Of a stretch of 64,000 bases of DNA, positions 13,541 to 24,489 are shown piece after piece (positions within the stretch are counted from its first letter, which is position 1; every line of letters starts with the position of its first letter). Position numbers and translations under genes: made by a program. Source of the DNA: Agriotes lineatus (lineage: Eukaryota; Arthropoda; Insecta; Coleoptera; Elateridae); NCBI GenBank assembly GCA_940337035.1, contig CALNHX010005249.1:1-64000 (forward strand), written 5' to 3'. The notes under the pieces are model-generated. The model did not search any database. It was not told the origin of the DNA and saw only the letters and a list, made by a program, of their open reading frames with translations.

Positions 13541-14110
13541 TTGGTAGTTTTTCATGTAGGTATGCTATTTTTAAGTTGTTGTCTCTGCCTATTTTTGGAG
13601 TCTATATTATTAAGCTATTTAGTTATGTGTTCATTACATTCTTCACGGTATCGTATTGTCCATCTCACATCGTCTTGCACATTGCAGATGAGGTTTTTCC
13701 CTCGTATTCTGTCGCAGAGCGTGCATGTCATTGGTGCCTGTTCTTGTTTATTCGGCGTAGGTTATTTTGGGGCCGATGCCTGTCTTATATATTCTAATAT
13801 TTGCTTAGTTGATGACACCATTATGCTTTTTTACCTTTCTCCTAAATATGGTATGGTGGTTTTAAGTGCCTGTGTCTTGGGAGTCACACTGAACTTGTAC
13901 CTTCATGTTGTTTATTTCTCCGAAATGTTTACACTTTTAGAAAAGAGGGTGTGTTACGTTCCCAAACTTCCATATAACTTCAGAGTAGAGCTATTTGCGG
14001 TTCCCATGATTGGAGTCTTACCTTTACTCTCGATGCTGTGTGGCGCATTTTTGTGGCTCTTTCTGGTAACATTTATTAAGCGGAAATACCCCGAAAGCAG
14101 CCGTCAGTAA
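13541..14110 (+). CDS. Unidentified hydrophobic open reading frame (doubtful)
   Basis: This is a 189-codon frame, the longest in the first 46 kb. It is very rich in Leu, Phe, Val and Cys and shows three or four stretches long enough to cross a membrane. The last is near the C-terminus and is followed by a basic KRKYPESSRQ tail. A second frame (13214-13396) and a third (14123-14335) lie on the same strand in the same T-rich block. I recognise no family. T-rich DNA automatically encodes hydrophobic residues, so the membrane segments are weak evidence. It may be a decayed gene, part of an unknown repeat, or chance. Confidence 0.15.
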   Translation: MVVFHVGMLFLSCCLCLFLESILLSYLVMCSLHSSRYRIVHLTSSCTLQMRFFPRILSQSVHVIGACSCLFGVGYFGADACLIYSNICLVDDTIMLFYLSPKYGMVVLSACVLGVTLNLYLHVVYFSEMFTLLEKRVCYVPKLPYNFRVELFAVPMIGVLPLLSMLCGAFLWLFLVTFIKRKYPESSRQ

Positions 14111-14339
14111 TTAGGTACAGATTTGGTGAATTGTTGTACTGATATAATGGAAATAGAATGTGAGGAAACTTTGAATTTAAAATTACGTCTTGCCGGCCTT
14201 GAGGCTCAGGTTTTTTCTAAGAACTCTCCCCTCCCTCCAAACTTTCTTGACGTGATCTCTGGAAGATTACTGCAAATCTTCTACTGTAGAGGAAGCCATT
14301 CGTTGATGTGCCTCGTCTGTTGGGACATAAATTAGAAAC

Positions 14340-15529
14340 TGGAAACAACCATACCACCTGGTAGTACAGCTCGGACTTGTGTCGGTCAGAAGTTACTTAT
14401 TGTAGATTTTAAAATAATTGCAATTTTAAAACTAGTAAGCAGCCTCTTCATTTGCTTTGTGTATTTCCAATCGCCGATTTTTGTGGAAATGGGGTTGCCA
14501 ATCGCGAACTGAGCATTTAGTCGCACCCCATTCGCTTGTTTAGTAAGGGAAAACGAACTTTCAAAGCAAAAAACAGTAATTTTGAATAACATTATTATTG
14601 AAAGAAGTATCTACCGACCATATTTCCTCCCTTATAATCGACGTGGGGTTAAATGTGACGTTAGTAGCTTTATATACTTTTTATCGAAGTTTAACACTAG
14701 AAATCACAAAAAAATTGTACGTACATACCCAAGATGGAAAATGTTGTGCCAGCAGTCATTTTTCCTAAAAATAATCAGTGCGTTAGCGAGATGCTAGTTC
14801 AAAATAAATACAACATACTGCATGTAGTAATAACTTTACTCACGCTTAATTAAGAATTTTATTTAATATGTAAGCATTTAATTTTATTGAAGTATGATAA
14901 CTACATTTAATCGTTCGGACTTTCGAAATTAGAAATTGTAGAAATAATGGTATTTTCCATATGTATGTTATGTATGCTTTGACCGCATTTTGAACAAATT
15001 ATCTTAGTTTTTGTAATAGATGAATAAATTAAAAGGTTCCTCCCTGAACTTATATTTTTTTAAGTGAAAGTGCAACTTTTTAAAAACTGAGTAAAAGGTA
15101 CTGAAGCAAAGCTACTGACAAACAATTTAAAAAAATCTATCCAATTCACAACTAAAGGAATTCTAGCCAAAATAAAATAAACTGGCAATATTAGCCTCCC
15201 CCCCTCTTAAAATTTCTAGGGTAAACATCTTTCCTCCAAACCAGGATCACTTAAAAACTACTTGTAGACAGTTTTTATGGTTTCGGTATGTGGCCAAATA
15301 GGGCCTTTTATTATTTTTATTAGTTTTACCACAATAATGTTTAATGAAAGTATTGATTGTAGAATTAATTATAACTTTAGATGTTTTTCCCCTCTCAATA
15401 AGATGAACTAAATGAACTTCTATAAGAAATGTTAAAACCAGCTGAGACACAAAATTTCGTTTGTTATGAACATTTAAAGGTTATTCTTCAAAATGCTCAT
15501 TGAGTTCATTGATTATAAAATAACCCTAT
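14340..15529. other. AT-rich intergenic DNA
   Basis: No supported gene or element. Frames are below 75 codons and without motifs. Confidence 0.5.
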
Positions 15530-15539
15530 TTCTTGTGCA

Positions 15540-16080
15540 AGGTATGTCTAACTACCGACTCATTCTATTATATCTTCTGTGTTGCTCATAGCTTTTGTTT
15601 TTTTTTCGTTTATTTTTAATCCGATCTTTTGTGTTTCCATATCTAATTGTTGTATCATTGTCTGTAAATCCTTAAAATTACCTGCTATGAACAGCACACC
15701 GTCAGAATATCTCAGGTTATTTAATCGTTCTTCATTTACATTAAAGCCTTTCTAATTCCGGTCCAAGTTTTTGAAGATATCTTCGAAGACTGATGTAACT
15801 AGTTTCGGATAAATCTCCCTTTTGCCATACTCCTTTTTTGATAGCGATAGTGTTAATTACTAAAATGTTAATTTCTGAACGCAGACGAATTTTGAAGGTA
15901 ATATTTTTATATATTTTGCGCAGTAGTTCAGCATACCTCTCGTCAACGCGACAATTCTAAAGTCCTTTCAATGGCCCATAGCTGTATACTGTCGAAGGCC
16001 TTTTCAGAATTAACAAATCCTAAATATAATTGGATATTATATTCGGTGGCCTTGTCAATCAAGATTTTTGTAGTGTACAT
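15540..16080 (-). pseudogene. LINE reverse transcriptase core, inverted segment
   Basis: Minus-strand translation in shifting frames gives the finger/palm order of a non-LTR reverse transcriptase. A segment resembling the FVDFEKAFDSI motif appears near 16010, then a degraded catalytic-loop region near 15690, then a lysine-rich LKINKKKT-like segment near 15610. Several stops and frameshifts break it. The match is to insect RTE/Jockey-like elements in general; I cannot assign a clade. Confidence 0.6.
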
Positions 16081-16109
16081 GTTGTCGTACGTGTTGTAGC
16101 TGCCCTAAA

Positions 16110-16579
16110 GCCGACTTTTTGAAAATTGAGCCACATACTAAAGAACAAAGCAATACCACAAGATCTAAAGTATTCGACATGCGCATTTTGCCAGTTCTAA
16201 CATACGGTGTCCAAACAGGAACGTTTATAAAAGATAATGTAGAAAATCTAGCAATAATCCAGAGATTCACGGAGCGAGCCATGCTTTGAATGTCCGTAGA
16301 AGATGGAAAGACGAACGAGTATATAAGAGAAAAAACAAAAGTTGTAGATGTCATAGAAAGAATGGCGCGTCTAAAATGGAAATGAGCGGTTTAAAACGAA
16401 CGGATACAAAATGGTACATGGAGGAATATCATCATCAATCGATGGCGACCCTCGTATGGAAGACGAAAGAGGGAAAGAGTTTATATGCGTTGGGTGGATG
16501 TAAACAGCAAGCAATAGCTAACAGTAGAAAGCTTTGGAGAAATCCTATGTTCAATATTGAACTAGAAAGAGTAAAATAG
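16110..16579 (+). pseudogene. LINE ORF2 C-terminal region
   Basis: Plus-strand codons give a degraded version of the segment typical of many insect LINEs: a VFDMRILPVLTYG-like stretch, then ERAML, then VVDVIERMARLKW, then a WRP..GRRKR..MRWV-like basic tail. It contains in-frame stops. The same region is present in the LINE copy at 41363-41844, so the two probably belong to related families. The open frame 16286-16579 is an out-of-phase shadow. Confidence 0.65.
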
Positions 16580-16759
16580 AGAGAGAGAGAGAGGGAACAT
16601 AATAAAGCAAAACTAAATTAATATCGCATTATGCGGATCCAACAAGCTCCCACGGCTTAAATTCGTATTTAAACCGCAATTGTCTTTTAACGCAGTAGCT
16701 AAATAGTTTTTATGTACTATCGATCAATTATAGGTATTTTTTAGTCTTAATTTTTAGGC

Positions 16760-16925
16760 GTACAGATAGTTTTTTTCGCCCTCGGGCGATAAATATCTGT
16801 TTCGCCCGCTAAATGACATCAGAGAGCGTAAAAAATTTTTATCGCCCGCTGACGTCATTTTAACGAGTGAAAATGAATTTTACCGCCCACTGACGTAATT
16901 TTCATTATTATTTACCAACACTTAT
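16760..16925. repeat. Short degenerate repeats with CGCCCGCTGACGTCATTTT-like units
   Basis: Three or more related units containing a CGCCC core and TGACGTCA or TGACGTAA lie within about 165 bp. TGACGTCA is the palindromic CRE/ATF site, but no promoter or gene follows closely. The block is best described as a small degenerate repeat. A regulatory role is not supported beyond the motif. Confidence 0.4.
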
Positions 16926-19900
16926 TAATGAAAACCGTACCTAATTACAGAGATACTATTCAGCTAAAATAATTGTGCGGTTTTGACTGAATCCGCCTTT
17001 TTAAAATTTCGATCGTATATACATTTTTGTATGTATCTAAGGCGTAACTAACGGCTTTGAACCTTGTCATGTTATAGCCCTCAATGGCCCGCCCTCGCGG
17101 ACTAAAAAAGCTTGCTTTAGACCCATGATACATAAATAGTTATTCTTATCTACAGTAGGTGCCTACCTTATTTACGTGTGTAATTGCCTGCAGGCACAGA
17201 AACGTGAATCGTCAAAATATGTGTCTGCAAACCATTTGCACACATATGGTATATAAATGTAGCGCTAGCAACTCGCCATTTTCAGAAAATGCAAGACCTA
17301 CTTGTAGCGGTTTTTACGTGGTTAATTGTGCAAAACTGACGGTAAAGAACTCGCATCGAATACTACCAAACATTAACAAAGACACTGAGGTTAATTTTAA
17401 GTAGTTGTTAAATAAACAAAATCGCATTAAAACGTTAGTGCCTATGACATTGTATGCATTAGTAAACAAATTTTGATACGCTTTTGTTTATCAACGAATT
17501 AAAGTTAACCTCAGATTAAATTTATAACAAGACTGGTTGTAAGTTAGTTGTCCATTACAAAAAGCTCAATTATAATCGATAATTTCAATCAACGTAGCAG
17601 CTATTAACTAACGAACCTACTACGGCCTTGTGTCTAGTCGATATTGCTTGTGTCCATTTAAAAACTGCAACAGCCTGGACAACATCTTTTACCTCCGGTA
17701 TATTTCGCTGTCAATTTTTGACTTTTAATCCATTCTGTACAACTTAGAGTTCGAGTTGTTAATACAAACATTTATATATAAAATAGATAGATTTTGCATT
17801 TGCAAGAAATATTTCCTTAATAGCAGTTATAAAATTAATGTTTATTTAAAACAGGTTATACCACTTTTGTTTATTTTTAAATGTAAACGAAGACATCAAG
17901 TGTTAACGCTAAACATCTGTAGTTGTCTTTCGGATTTACTAAAACAAAAAGACTTAATTTAAAAAAAATATTTATGCTGTGATTTACCTACCTCGAAGGT
18001 TAAGCAATGTATTCAAATTCAAAATTTTTTGCATTGATTCAGATATAAGTTCTTAATATCACTATTTGCCAAACACAGCTCCATGAAAATTTCTCAGAAA
18101 AACCAGACGTCCAAATCAATACGTGGCAAACTTTCAAATTTCTCCGCAGAAATTACATATTTCGCTCAAATTCTAAGGTCATCGCCGTGAGCCCCAGCGA
18201 GGGAAGAAACTTCAACGCCTCGATAGACGACGAACCCGAACTGGCACTTAATCATATCGCACGACATAATTAATTGGCCGTGTTTGATCAGGAAAGGAGC
18301 AGCACTAATGATGCATAAAAAATGTCCAGCAAATTTACTGCAGGTCATTAAAAACAAACTATTTTTGTTGGAGAGAGTTTCCTTAAACGCATATGTACGT
18401 TTAACCAATAAATTAAAAAAAGCGATGTCTTCTTGGAATTATTTTCTTAATTTGGGTGTTTAGGCAATTGCTGTAGTAGTTTTGCATTCAAATCAAAGCA
18501 ACAGGCCGTGAAATAATTCGTTAAGCATGAGGCGCTCTAATTGCTTTTCCGAAATTTATGAATTTTCCAAGAGGCTCGACAATGCGGCAGTGGAGACGAT
18601 TAAACGTGCTGAACAATTCCGCAGTCGTCTCCGTTTGACTTTTTGCTAAATTGGCAGTATTCACAGGTGGTAAAAGTAATTTTTCTATACAAAGTGAATG
18701 TAAAAGTATTTCCATAGAGTCTAAGAGTGAATCTTCTTCTCCGAAGGGGGGCGGCTTCTATTTAAACTATCTAGGATGTTGTTAGAGGCATCATTTGATC
18801 ATAGTTTTAGTGCCAGCACAGGATGAGACCTATTGTGGTATGTACAATACTGCCATTTCTCGTTTCACCTCGCGTTGCGCCAGTCGAAATTCGTGCTCGG
18901 GAATTTCGGACTTAGATTAGTTTGTGCGGAATTGATTGGATGTGATTGTGTCGTGTAGTTGATACGTAGCTGTGTAAGTCGGGATTCGGAAAATTTTCGT
19001 TTTGAATTTCGCGGTTTATTTTGCTAAATTTGTTGACCTAACACCGGTTTTTAAATTTATTCAAGTACGTCAAATGTTGAATTTGAATTATTTAAACAAT
19101 TCTATATGATGTTAGAGGTTTAATTATCTTACATAATTATAAACCGTCCACGTTTCGCATTTACTTTGCTAGTATTTGGTGCACGATGAATTTGAATTGC
19201 TTAGAAAAATTTGCATTAAATTCACAATAATTTCAGTAACGGTAAATCTTAATTAAAGTTGGTCGTTTTGAGTGCAAGGGTACGTTGTCAATATTTTTGT
19301 AATTTGAACTGTAGATAGCCACTAGCCACTAGGTAGTTGTATAAAGTGCCTTAGTTTGTAACAATTGCAAGTTCAAAATAATTCAAAATACCTCTATTAC
19401 GAAACCTGTGACGATGTTTGTTTATACAAATGTTTAAAAAAATACAAGAAACTATGTTTATTGTTTAGTGCCATTATTTCTATTTTTGGGTTATTTTCGT
19501 AAGTGGTCTTTTTAAGAAAGTAGGAGAAATTTCCATAATTTTAATCGCAAACGCAAGGCTTTTAGTGTTAATAGCAAGAGGTTATGTTCGTCAGTTTATA
19601 AATATCGAATTTAATTATTATAAATTAAATAGTATAGATGTAAATTTCAAATTAGCCTTGGCTTCCACTGCTAAATTTCCAATTCGTTAGTCTTCAGTAT
19701 TAAATTACAGCTCCAAAGCAAAAGTTTTCCTCAAATTCTTTATAATACAATTTTAAATCCGCTGCAAACCACAATTGGTCCTTCGGTTTAGCAGATCGTT
19801 ATCATACGCCATGAAAATTCCAAATTTCACTTAAATATGCAGCTTCAATTCGGTCGGTCCAATTTTCTTGGATTTCAACCACAAAGTTTCCCCTTTTGCA

Positions 19901-20029
19901 GTTTAATTGAAATTGCAATTTAATTTCAGATTGTTTGGTGATAGATTCAAGTACATACAACAAATACCTCTGTTTGATCCCAAACTATTGCTATTTTCAT
20001 TGATACAAGACAAGATACTTGCAAGTGTA
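16926..20029. other. Mostly unique DNA upstream of the cuticle gene
   Basis: No protein-coding frame is supported. Between 18720 and 19060 the sequence is less AT-rich and lacks obvious repeats. It could hold a promoter or untranslated exon for the gene that follows, but no TATA/initiator arrangement convinced me. The frame 18521-18715 minus has no features. Confidence 0.4.
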
Positions 20030-23000
20030 ATGGTTTTCCTAAAGGTTTGTCCCTGTTATTATATTTTCCCATCTAACTGCTAAATCAAAACTGCCATATG
20101 CTTCAGTTGTTACTAAATTTTCCCTGTAATCGCAGCCACTTGAGCTGAAGACAAGTAAATTATTGCAATCACCTTGTGATGATATGTTATTAGGCACAAT
20201 TAATCCGATCATTGATTTGACGCTAAATGCGTAAGACAGGAGCTTGCAAATTAAAGACGATTTCTACCAATTACAAGTTTCTCCCATCTTTAATTCGCAT
20301 CGCCTGCCGACACGTGGAAAACCATAAATCGAACCTTTGATTCGACAATAAATCATCAAACCTGGCAGCTTTCACTAGTTTCATCAAATCAAACCTGTGC
20401 AATTGATTCTGAAACAGTTGCAATATTGACGACTAAATTAAGACCAATTGGAAACCGGTTGTTGAAAGCCATGGTCTATGTCTAGGTCAAAGTTGCAATG
20501 CTAAGGTTAGATGTGGGCGACTGAAGAAAGTAGAATTCGCTAATGAAACAGCGTTGGCGAAGACGCAGGTTTCTCTTTGACACTTATATTGTTAGAAATT
20601 GTAGGTGACGGATGCGTTGTTAAACCCTGATTGTTCTTGGCAATTTTCACGAATGTAATTGAATTTCCTGATGGAGGGAAGAAGTGTGCGTCGTTAGCGC
20701 GACATTAAATCTAATTTAGCGCTACCGCGCTAACAAGCCGTGATTTAATTAAGTGTTGTTATGGGAAGCACGTCCTGGAGAAAGGAACAAGGCGTGTAAG
20801 ATGGCTAATTGTTCATCTCGTCTAAAATAAACATCCCATACAATTGATTTCCATGCGCGGAAGCCCAAAAAGGTGCTTTCATTTTGATATCTTCCAAGTG
20901 GATGTGCGACTTCAACTTTACTTATTTATATTTTTAAATGAATTTCTATAAGTTTGTTTTGCTAAAATTCAAAAGAAGAAATTAGTTCATTTGTCTCAAC
21001 CTTCTATGCCTCGTTCTGGTCTTTGCTTCAGATATTACTGTCTCGCATTTTCATAAAGTGTTTGTTATTGGTCTCGAAATAGTAGTTCATTTGTCAATTT
21101 CTTCTTAGTTATTAAATCAATGATGAGCTGCGTGGCGGTTATTGATATCTCAGTCATAAATTCCGTTTGGATTCAACGTTAATAAGTCACAGTTCACTTA
21201 TACCCTTTTTGCCAATTTCTGACCTGTTTTACTTGTCACATCTTCAATTAGCAATTTAGCTACAAACCGTAAGGTTTCTTAATTTACCAACGCTAACGGT
21301 TCAATTTATTTATTCGACATTATTCGATTGTTGATCTTGTTGTGTTCCCTTAGTACCAATGCAAAGGTATTTCAAACTTTTATCACTTAGTACCCCATAG
21401 TTTAGTCGCAGTCACACTCCTTCTACTTGGGGGTTGTGCATTTCAACTTACTATCATGAATCTTCTCTACTATACTTCCAATAGATAACAGTATTACGTC
21501 CGTTTATGTTGTGGACCTTCCAACATTTCAAAAAGAGGGTTAATAAATTACAACTAGTAGTTCAATTGTCCTACAAACCCAGTGGTTTATTACTTGTTGC
21601 CAGCTAATTCGCCCTTTCTACAAGAAAATCAATCAGCACCCCTTTACAAATGAAACTACCTTAGAAAAGCTTCCATCTATATTAACAGTTCAAAGATAAC
21701 ACTTCTGACATTGACATTTCCTTGCCTTTCAGCTGTTTTCTGCTGTACTAGCACTCGCTAGTGCTCGCCCTGAAGCACCCTCTGGCTCGTATGGCCCGCC
21801 CTCGACTTCGTACGGTGCCCCCTCCGGCGGAGGCGGCGGATTTGGAGGCACCGGCATCGGAGGCGGCTTTGGAGGTGGACTAGGAGGAGGCGGAGGCCAT
21901 GGCGGAGGAGGAGGTCATGGCGGCGGCGGCGGATTTGGAGGAGGTATGTAGCCTTCTGAAAAAGGTAGCAGCGGATATTGATTTCTTCCCTTTCAGGACT
22001 TGGCGGAGGTTTCGGAGGCGGCGGTGGATTTGGCGGCGGTGGCGGATTCGGAGGCGGCGGCGGATTCGGCGGCGGTGGCGGATTCGGAGGCGGCGGTGGA
22101 TTCGGAGGCGGTGGCGGTGGAGGTATGGTGATGTTGCGATAACGGTTTGATTTTTTAATAACGATGCTGTTTGTTGCAGGATTTGGTGGTGGTGGTGGAT
22201 TCGGAGGCGGTGGCGGATTCGGCGGCGGCGGAGGAACTACCGTGCAAAAGCACATCTACGTACACGTCCCCCCACCAGAACCTGAAGAATTTAGGCCACA
22301 TAAACCCATTCACGTCGGCACTGCCCAGAAACACTACAAAATTATCTTCATTAAGGTAATTAATTAGTGTTTGAGAAAGTTTTGTCATTGTACAATTTTG
22401 GATATCTCCAAGTAAAACTTCAATTTTATTATAGGCACCAAGTGCGCCAGCACCAACTGTACCAGTCATCCCACTGCAACCTCAGAACGAAGAGAAGACT
22501 CTAGTCTACGTTTTGGTCAAGAAACCAGAAGATGCCCCAGATATACACATCCCACAACCTATACCAACACAGCCAAGCAAACCAGAAGTCTACTTCATCA
22601 GATACAAGACTCAAGTAAGAAATGAACTTTACACCAGCTTAGACCTTCAAAAACTACTTTTATTTTTCTTATCTTCTAAAAGGCGAATGACCTTTCGGGA
22701 TTCTCTCTTTTTCGTATTTATTGGTAATAAAATTACCATTTGCATCTCTCGAATCTGTTTTTCTGAAGAATTTTCAGACACTTTCCAGCTTTCGCCTTAA
22801 TTTGCTGGTTGTTTATTTAAACTCCACACATTAGCAATCGATGGGAACTATCATTAGAAAGGTGATATGTAATTCCTCTTCCGCCTGTTGCAGAGCTAAA
22901 TTGTTGAGCCGGCTGAGGTAATTGCTTTTTTCAGGCTTAAATTGGTTTTCTATTTCCTACTCCATTAATTGTTTAATGAGCACAATTTTTCACCTTTGAC

Positions 23001-24186
23001 GCGCTGAGCTTGACTGGACCGGCCTTTGCAGCTCAAAGGGGTTGCAAATACTCTAACTAGGAAAACACGTTGTTCTTTCTAAACCACTTAATACCCAATT
23101 AATTTTGAGAGTCAAAGCTAATTACTGTAAGTCACGGCTAAACACACTTTCGATGCAGGGGTCACCACAGCGCGTTTCTAATCATCTGTTAAACGGGTGA
23201 AAGTCCAATTTCGCGCATAAAACGGCCACATTCTCCCAATTCCACTTTCTTACGTGAAGTACCGTTTATGTGCATGACCGCATTCACTGACACAGCGCCT
23301 ACCGTTGCTCTTCCGAGAGCTCACCTTTAATATTCATGACCTGAGTTCGTTGGCACAGAAGTTTTATAGTGTCGTCCTATTGTCTGCACTAACCTAGTTC
23401 CAAGGCTACATCAGCGCATGATCTCTTTCACATCTCTGTTCGAGCTTATCTTTGCAGAAATATTATAATTGAATGGATTGACTTGTTTTGATATTTTATA
23501 AACAAGTTCATTACCCTTCTAGCGTTATTTATGGCCCTGTCGGTGGCTCTTATTCACTTTCTTCGGACAAGTACTTTGGTGCAATCATAAAATATGGGAA
23601 CTTTCTCATACCCACAAATGTTTTATTTATAACAAAGATGTATTACCACACTATTGCACTTCAAACAATACATGATGTAGGTACAATGGGTTTTCCCTGT
23701 AATAACAAGGACAATTGTTAGAAGTTTTGCAACGATATACGTTTTGGATAAACTATTTTTCTAACATTATTACCTTTTGCAGAAGGGACATGGCGGTGGT
23801 GGTGGAATCGGAGGCGGCATTGGAGGAGGTAAGCCCAAATCAAGGTAGCTGAAAAATTGCAAAACTAACTTAAATTTTTAGGAATTGGCGGTGGCATTGG
23901 AGGAGGTATCGGCGGCGGCATTGGAGGAGGTAGGTTTTTTTCTTTTTCCACAGTGCATCCTCTTAATTAAACCACTTGCGCAGGTATCGGAGGTGGTATT
24001 GGAGGTGGTCACGGTGGCGGAATAGGAGGTGGCATCGGCGGTGGCCATGGCGGCGGCATTGGAGGAGGCATCGGCGGCGGAATCGGAGGAGGCCACGGAG
24101 GCGGCGGCGGAATCGGAGGAGGCCACGGAGGCGGCGGCGGAATCTCCGGAAGCTACGGACCTCCCGGAAAATCTGGCCCTTACTAA
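20030..24186 (+). CDS. Tweedle-family (DUF243) cuticle protein, eight coding exons
   Basis: A structural protein of the insect exoskeleton, secreted by epidermal cells. Proposed coding exons: 20030-20044, 21733-21943, 21997-22122, 22180-22355, 22435-22614, 23783-23828, 23882-23929 and 23984-24186. All introns are GT-AG, phases agree at every junction, and the total is 1,005 nt (334 residues plus TAA). Exons 1-2 give a signal peptide ending at about LALASA; an intron inside the signal peptide is usual for insect cuticle genes. Residues 19-135 are Gly-rich GGGF repeats. Residues 141-236 are the Tweedle domain (KHIYVHVPPPEPEEFRP start, KPEVYFIRYKTQ end). Residues 237-334 are GGGIGGGH repeats ending GPPGKSGPY. 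Tweedle proteins are known cuticle components that affect body shape. Exon 1 is the least certain part. Confidence 0.88.
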
Positions 24187-24477
24187 GTACTGCGTTACCT
24201 CAGCGGGCGTTTTACCACCCAACGACTCTGCAAATAACACGCTATTTATAACGTTATTATATAAATGCCCTGTGTTTGTAGATTTTGTTTGGCCGCCACT
24301 AGGTTTATACCTTGAGGTAAATTTCTGTGAGTTTGCGCACTTCTGCTGGAGTTGCGAACGCAATAGCTGCTCTCTTGTTTTCGTTCTATTGCGGTTTGCA
24401 GCGTCTTGCAGACGTGCCGTTATTGTAAATACAGTGCAATATGTTATATAGTATTTTTATGTATATTTTATTATTTA

Positions 24478-24483
24478 AATAAA
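24478..24483 (+). terminator. AATAAA polyadenylation signal of the Tweedle gene
   Basis: The first canonical AATAAA after the stop codon lies 292 nt downstream of TAA and is followed by TG/T-rich sequence, as expected for the 3' end of the transcript. Confidence 0.65.
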
Positions 24484-24489
24484 CACGGT

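Larger units (their letters stand above)
15530..16620. mobile_element. LINE fragment with an internal inversion (twin-priming-like)
   Basis: The left part (about 15530-16080) reads as LINE reverse transcriptase on the minus strand. The right part (about 16110-16575) reads as the C-terminal end of the same kind of protein on the plus strand, followed by an AG microsatellite at 16579-16593. In an intact element the left part would precede the right part in one orientation. An inverted 5' segment joined to a forward 3' segment is the hallmark of twin priming during LINE insertion. Two separate truncated insertions are the alternative. Confidence 0.65.

Noticed and set aside
21758..22469. Proline-rich and arginine-rich frames on the minus strand and alternate plus frames over the cuticle gene
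   Set aside because: They are shadows of the glycine-repeat exons (GGN codons reversed give CCN) and cross the introns of the real gene.
23878..24451. Alanine/serine-rich and Arg-rich frames over the last cuticle exons
   Set aside because: Out-of-phase readings of the GGGI repeats; the spliced phase is consistent through exons 6-8.
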